7,111 bases of DNA from Phycisphaerales bacterium (GTDB lineage Bacteria; Planctomycetota; Phycisphaerae; Tepidisphaerales; Tepidisphaeraceae): positions 1 through 7,111 of the forward strand of contig JAQGHJ010000310.1 of the NCBI GenBank assembly GCA_028288905.1, in the 5' to 3' direction. Below, piece by piece: positions 5,713-7,111 of the stretch. Made by a program: the position numbers and the translations under genes. The notes under the pieces are model-generated. The model saw nothing but the letters and a program-made list of their open reading frames with translations, did not search any database and was not told where the DNA came from. Each line of letters begins with the position of its first letter. The stretch's first letter is position 1.

Positions 5713-6021
5713 TCACGGAAGTAGGTGCTTCGTCAGACGCACCCACCGTTCGGACAGTGCTTCGAACACCGTCCACACATACTCGTCTGTCTCGTGTGGG
5801 TAGACCGTGGGCGGCAGCCAATCCATGAATGTGCCCATCCCGCCGAACGGTACTGCCTTTATGGATTCGCGGTACCTTTCGCCGCTGCCTGATTCCAAGG
5901 CCCGCTCGCAGTCCGCGAGTTGAGTCGCGTAATGTCCTTCGTGCTCGACGCAGAACTTGTGCAAGGCTTGGATGGCCCGAAGGGCTGCCGAGTGGAGCGG
6001 GCTGGACCTGAGGTCGCGCAC
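5713..6021 (-). CDS. Hypothetical protein, 102 residues, antisense within the operon
   Basis: Read on the minus strand from a GTG at 6021 to the TGA at 5713-5715, this gives a plausible soluble protein: MRDLRSSPLHSAALRAIQAL at the start, then HKFCVEHEGHYATQLADCER, KAVPFGGMGTFMDW (56-69), and an aromatic, helical C-terminus ending HLLP. Unlike translations of antisense frames here, which are Arg/Pro/Ala-rich, it has balanced composition with Trp, Tyr, His and Met spread through it. Third positions are less GC-biased than in the flanking genes (for example ATA, GTA, CTA, TCA, CAA codons occur), so a different origin is likely. The start is uncertain: no good ribosome binding site precedes the GTG, and the frame stays open into the next gene on the other strand. 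I do not recognise the family. It could also be the remnant of a longer gene. It does not resemble the small MSMEG_0570-type protein usually found in these clusters. Confidence 0.6.
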   Translation of the reverse strand: MRDLRSSPLHSAALRAIQALHKFCVEHEGHYATQLADCERALESGSGERYRESIKAVPFGGMGTFMDWLPPTVYPHETDEYVWTVFEALSERWVRLTKHLLP

Positions 6022-6078
6022 GGTGTTGATTCTACGCGCTGTGCGGACGCGAACGACGGAACTTGAGTTCTGGCCGAC

Positions 6079-7077
6079 ATGGACCTCTCTACCCTCACCA
6101 CCCACCTCCGCGGCCTCAAGGGCGTCGCCCACAAGCTCGACATCCGGCCGGTCCGCGACCTGATCGCGGCCGCGGGGCCTTCCGGCACCTTGAACGCCGT
6201 CCCGGTCGGGGACGACTGCGCCGCGATCCCAGACGGGGCCGGCGGGCACCTGCTGTTCGCCATCGAGGGGATGCTCGACGAGTTCGTGGCGGCCGAGCCG
6301 TGGTTCGCCGGGTACTGCGCGGTGATGGTGAACGTGAGCGACGTGTACGCCATGGGCGGGCGGCCGACAGCAATCGTCGACGCGCTCTGGACGGCGTCGG
6401 CGGACCGGGCCGGACCGGTGTGGGCGGGCATGGCGGCGGCGGCGGCGAAGTACGGCGTCCCGATCGTCGGCGGGCACACGAACAGCCGCGCGTCGGGCGA
6501 CCACCTCGCCGCCGCCGTCCTGGGGCGGGCGGGGCCGCGGCTGCTCACGAGCTTCGACGCCAGGCCGGGCGACGCGCTGGTCGTCGCGGTCGACCTTCGC
6601 GGCGAGTGGTTCGGCCCCTACCCGTACTGGAACGCCAGCACGAATGCCCCGGGCGACCGGCTCCGCGGGGACCTGGGCCTGCTGCCGGGGCTGGCGGAGG
6701 ACGGGTTGTGCCGCGCGGCGAAGGACGTGAGCATGGGCGGGCTGGTCGGGACCGCCGCCATGCTCGCCGAGTGCTCCGGGGTCGGGGTGACGATGGACGT
6801 GTCGGCCGTGCCGGTGCCGCCGGGCGTACGAATGGAAAAGTGGTTGAGCGCGTTCCCCAGCTACGGATTCCTGATGGCCGCCGACCCCCGTAACGTGCTA
6901 CAAATAAGGTCCCGGTTCGCTGCCCGCGGGATCGCCGCCGCCGCCGCCGGTTCGTTCGACGCCTCGGGCCGGGTCGCGCTCACCGACCGCACGGGGGTTC
7001 GCGAAGAATTTTGGGACCTCCGCCGCGCCGGGTTCATTGGGTTCGGCCCGCCAAGCCGCCCGGAAGGACATCCGTGA
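6079..7077 (+). CDS. Sll0787-family AIR-synthase-like protein (PurM/SelD/HypE superfamily)
   Basis: The 332-residue protein has the N-terminal layout of the AIR synthase superfamily: an acidic nucleotide-binding motif VGDDCAAI (43-50), NVSDVYAMGGRPTAIVDALW (85-104), GGHTN (131-135) and, in the C-terminal half, AKDVSMGGLVGTAAML (214-229). These match the ATP- and Mg-binding elements of PurM, SelD, HypE and ThiL. It probably uses ATP to activate an amide, carboxylate or carbamoyl-like group; it is not the purine enzyme itself. Cyanobacterial Sll0787 and the mycobacterial counterpart belong to the same nitrilase-linked set. The ATG at 6079 fits the protein beginning MDLSTLTTHLRGLKGVAHKL, but no Shine-Dalgarno sequence is visible. 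The upstream operon is interrupted by the opposing small gene, so it needs either read-through or a promoter in the 57-nt divergent gap (6022-6078), where I see none. Confidence 0.9.
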   Translation: MDLSTLTTHLRGLKGVAHKLDIRPVRDLIAAAGPSGTLNAVPVGDDCAAIPDGAGGHLLFAIEGMLDEFVAAEPWFAGYCAVMVNVSDVYAMGGRPTAIVDALWTASADRAGPVWAGMAAAAAKYGVPIVGGHTNSRASGDHLAAAVLGRAGPRLLTSFDARPGDALVVAVDLRGEWFGPYPYWNASTNAPGDRLRGDLGLLPGLAEDGLCRAAKDVSMGGLVGTAAMLAECSGVGVTMDVSAVPVPPGVRMEKWLSAFPSYGFLMAADPRNVLQIRSRFAARGIAAAAAGSFDASGRVALTDRTGVREEFWDLRRAGFIGFGPPSRPEGHP

Positions 7078-7111
7078 CCGACGACCGCCCGCCCCGGGCC
7101 GCGCCCGATCC
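7074..7111 (+). CDS. Next operon gene, N-terminus only (partial)
   Basis: A GTG at 7074 overlaps the AIR-synthase-like stop in a GTGA arrangement (4 nt shared) and is preceded by GGAAGGA (7062-7068) at good spacing, so translational coupling is likely. Only MTDDRPPRAAPD is visible before the window ends. A glycosyltransferase (MSMEG_0565 type) or the small MSMEG_0570-type protein would be expected from related clusters, but twelve residues do not allow a choice. Confidence 0.6.
   Translation, partial: MTDDRPPRAAPD

Noticed and set aside
5973..5988. TGGCCC...CTGC as a sigma-54 promoter for the AIR-synthase-like gene
   Set aside because: The GG-to-GC distance is one base too long and the match is within the opposing small gene.
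6430..6450. GCG-repeat run as a microsatellite
   Set aside because: It encodes an alanine run within a helix of the AIR-synthase-like protein and is ordinary for such GC-rich coding DNA.
6063..6893. Alternative plus-strand frame over the AIR-synthase-like gene
   Set aside because: It consists mostly of Arg/Gly/Pro runs produced by GC-rich codons in the wrong frame.
1..7111. CRISPR array, tRNA, rRNA or intact insertion sequence
   Set aside because: I saw no regularly spaced direct repeats, no tRNA-like cloverleaf, no rRNA sequence and no transposase in either strand.

Overview
The window holds most of a Nit1C-type nitrilase cluster (the conserved 'nitrogen starvation' / cyanide-assimilation locus known from Synechocystis as sll0783-sll0787, from Mycobacterium smegmatis as MSMEG_0565-0572, and from proteobacteria as nitBCDEFGH). 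The DNA is very GC-rich, with strong G/C third-position bias. It also carries an intergenic inverted repeat built on CATGGGCG-TC-CCGCCCATG, a type I associate with planctomycete genomes. My best guess is a Gemmata-like planctomycete chromosome; this is inference from composition and style, not proof.

Layout: (1) 1-68, minus strand: the first 22 codons of a TetR-family repressor leaving the window. (2) 69-483: a 415-nt divergent control region with two near-identical palindromes (79-94 and 150-173), probably operators of that repressor, and a textbook sigma-54 -24/-12 promoter (371-385) 98 nt upstream of the first cluster gene. (3) 484-5658, plus strand: five cluster genes in a row, namely the Sll0783/MSMEG_0572-type protein (nitB), the nitrilase (nitC), an MSMEG_0569-type flavoprotein, an MSMEG_0568-type radical SAM enzyme and an MSMEG_0567/Sll0786-type GNAT acyltransferase. 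The first three gaps (about 150-190 nt) hold an inverted repeat or strong hairpin; the last gap is 55 nt. (4) 5659-6078: the operon is interrupted by a hairpin and a small minus-strand gene of unknown function with different codon use. (5) 6079-7077: the Sll0787-type AIR-synthase-like protein. Its stop overlaps by 4 nt the GTG start of another plus-strand gene that runs off the window.

How they may work together: NitC is linked in the literature to growth on cyanide. Its neighbours look like a small-molecule pathway: radical SAM chemistry, flavin-dependent oxidation, CoA-dependent acyl transfer and ATP-dependent activation by the PurM-like protein. The true substrate and product of the combined set are, as far as I know, not established. 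The sigma-54 promoter fits nitrogen control. The TetR gene and its paired palindromes suggest a second, ligand-responsive layer. The points most worth following are this dual control region, the non-canonical cysteine spacing of the radical SAM enzyme, and the antisense gene splitting the operon.
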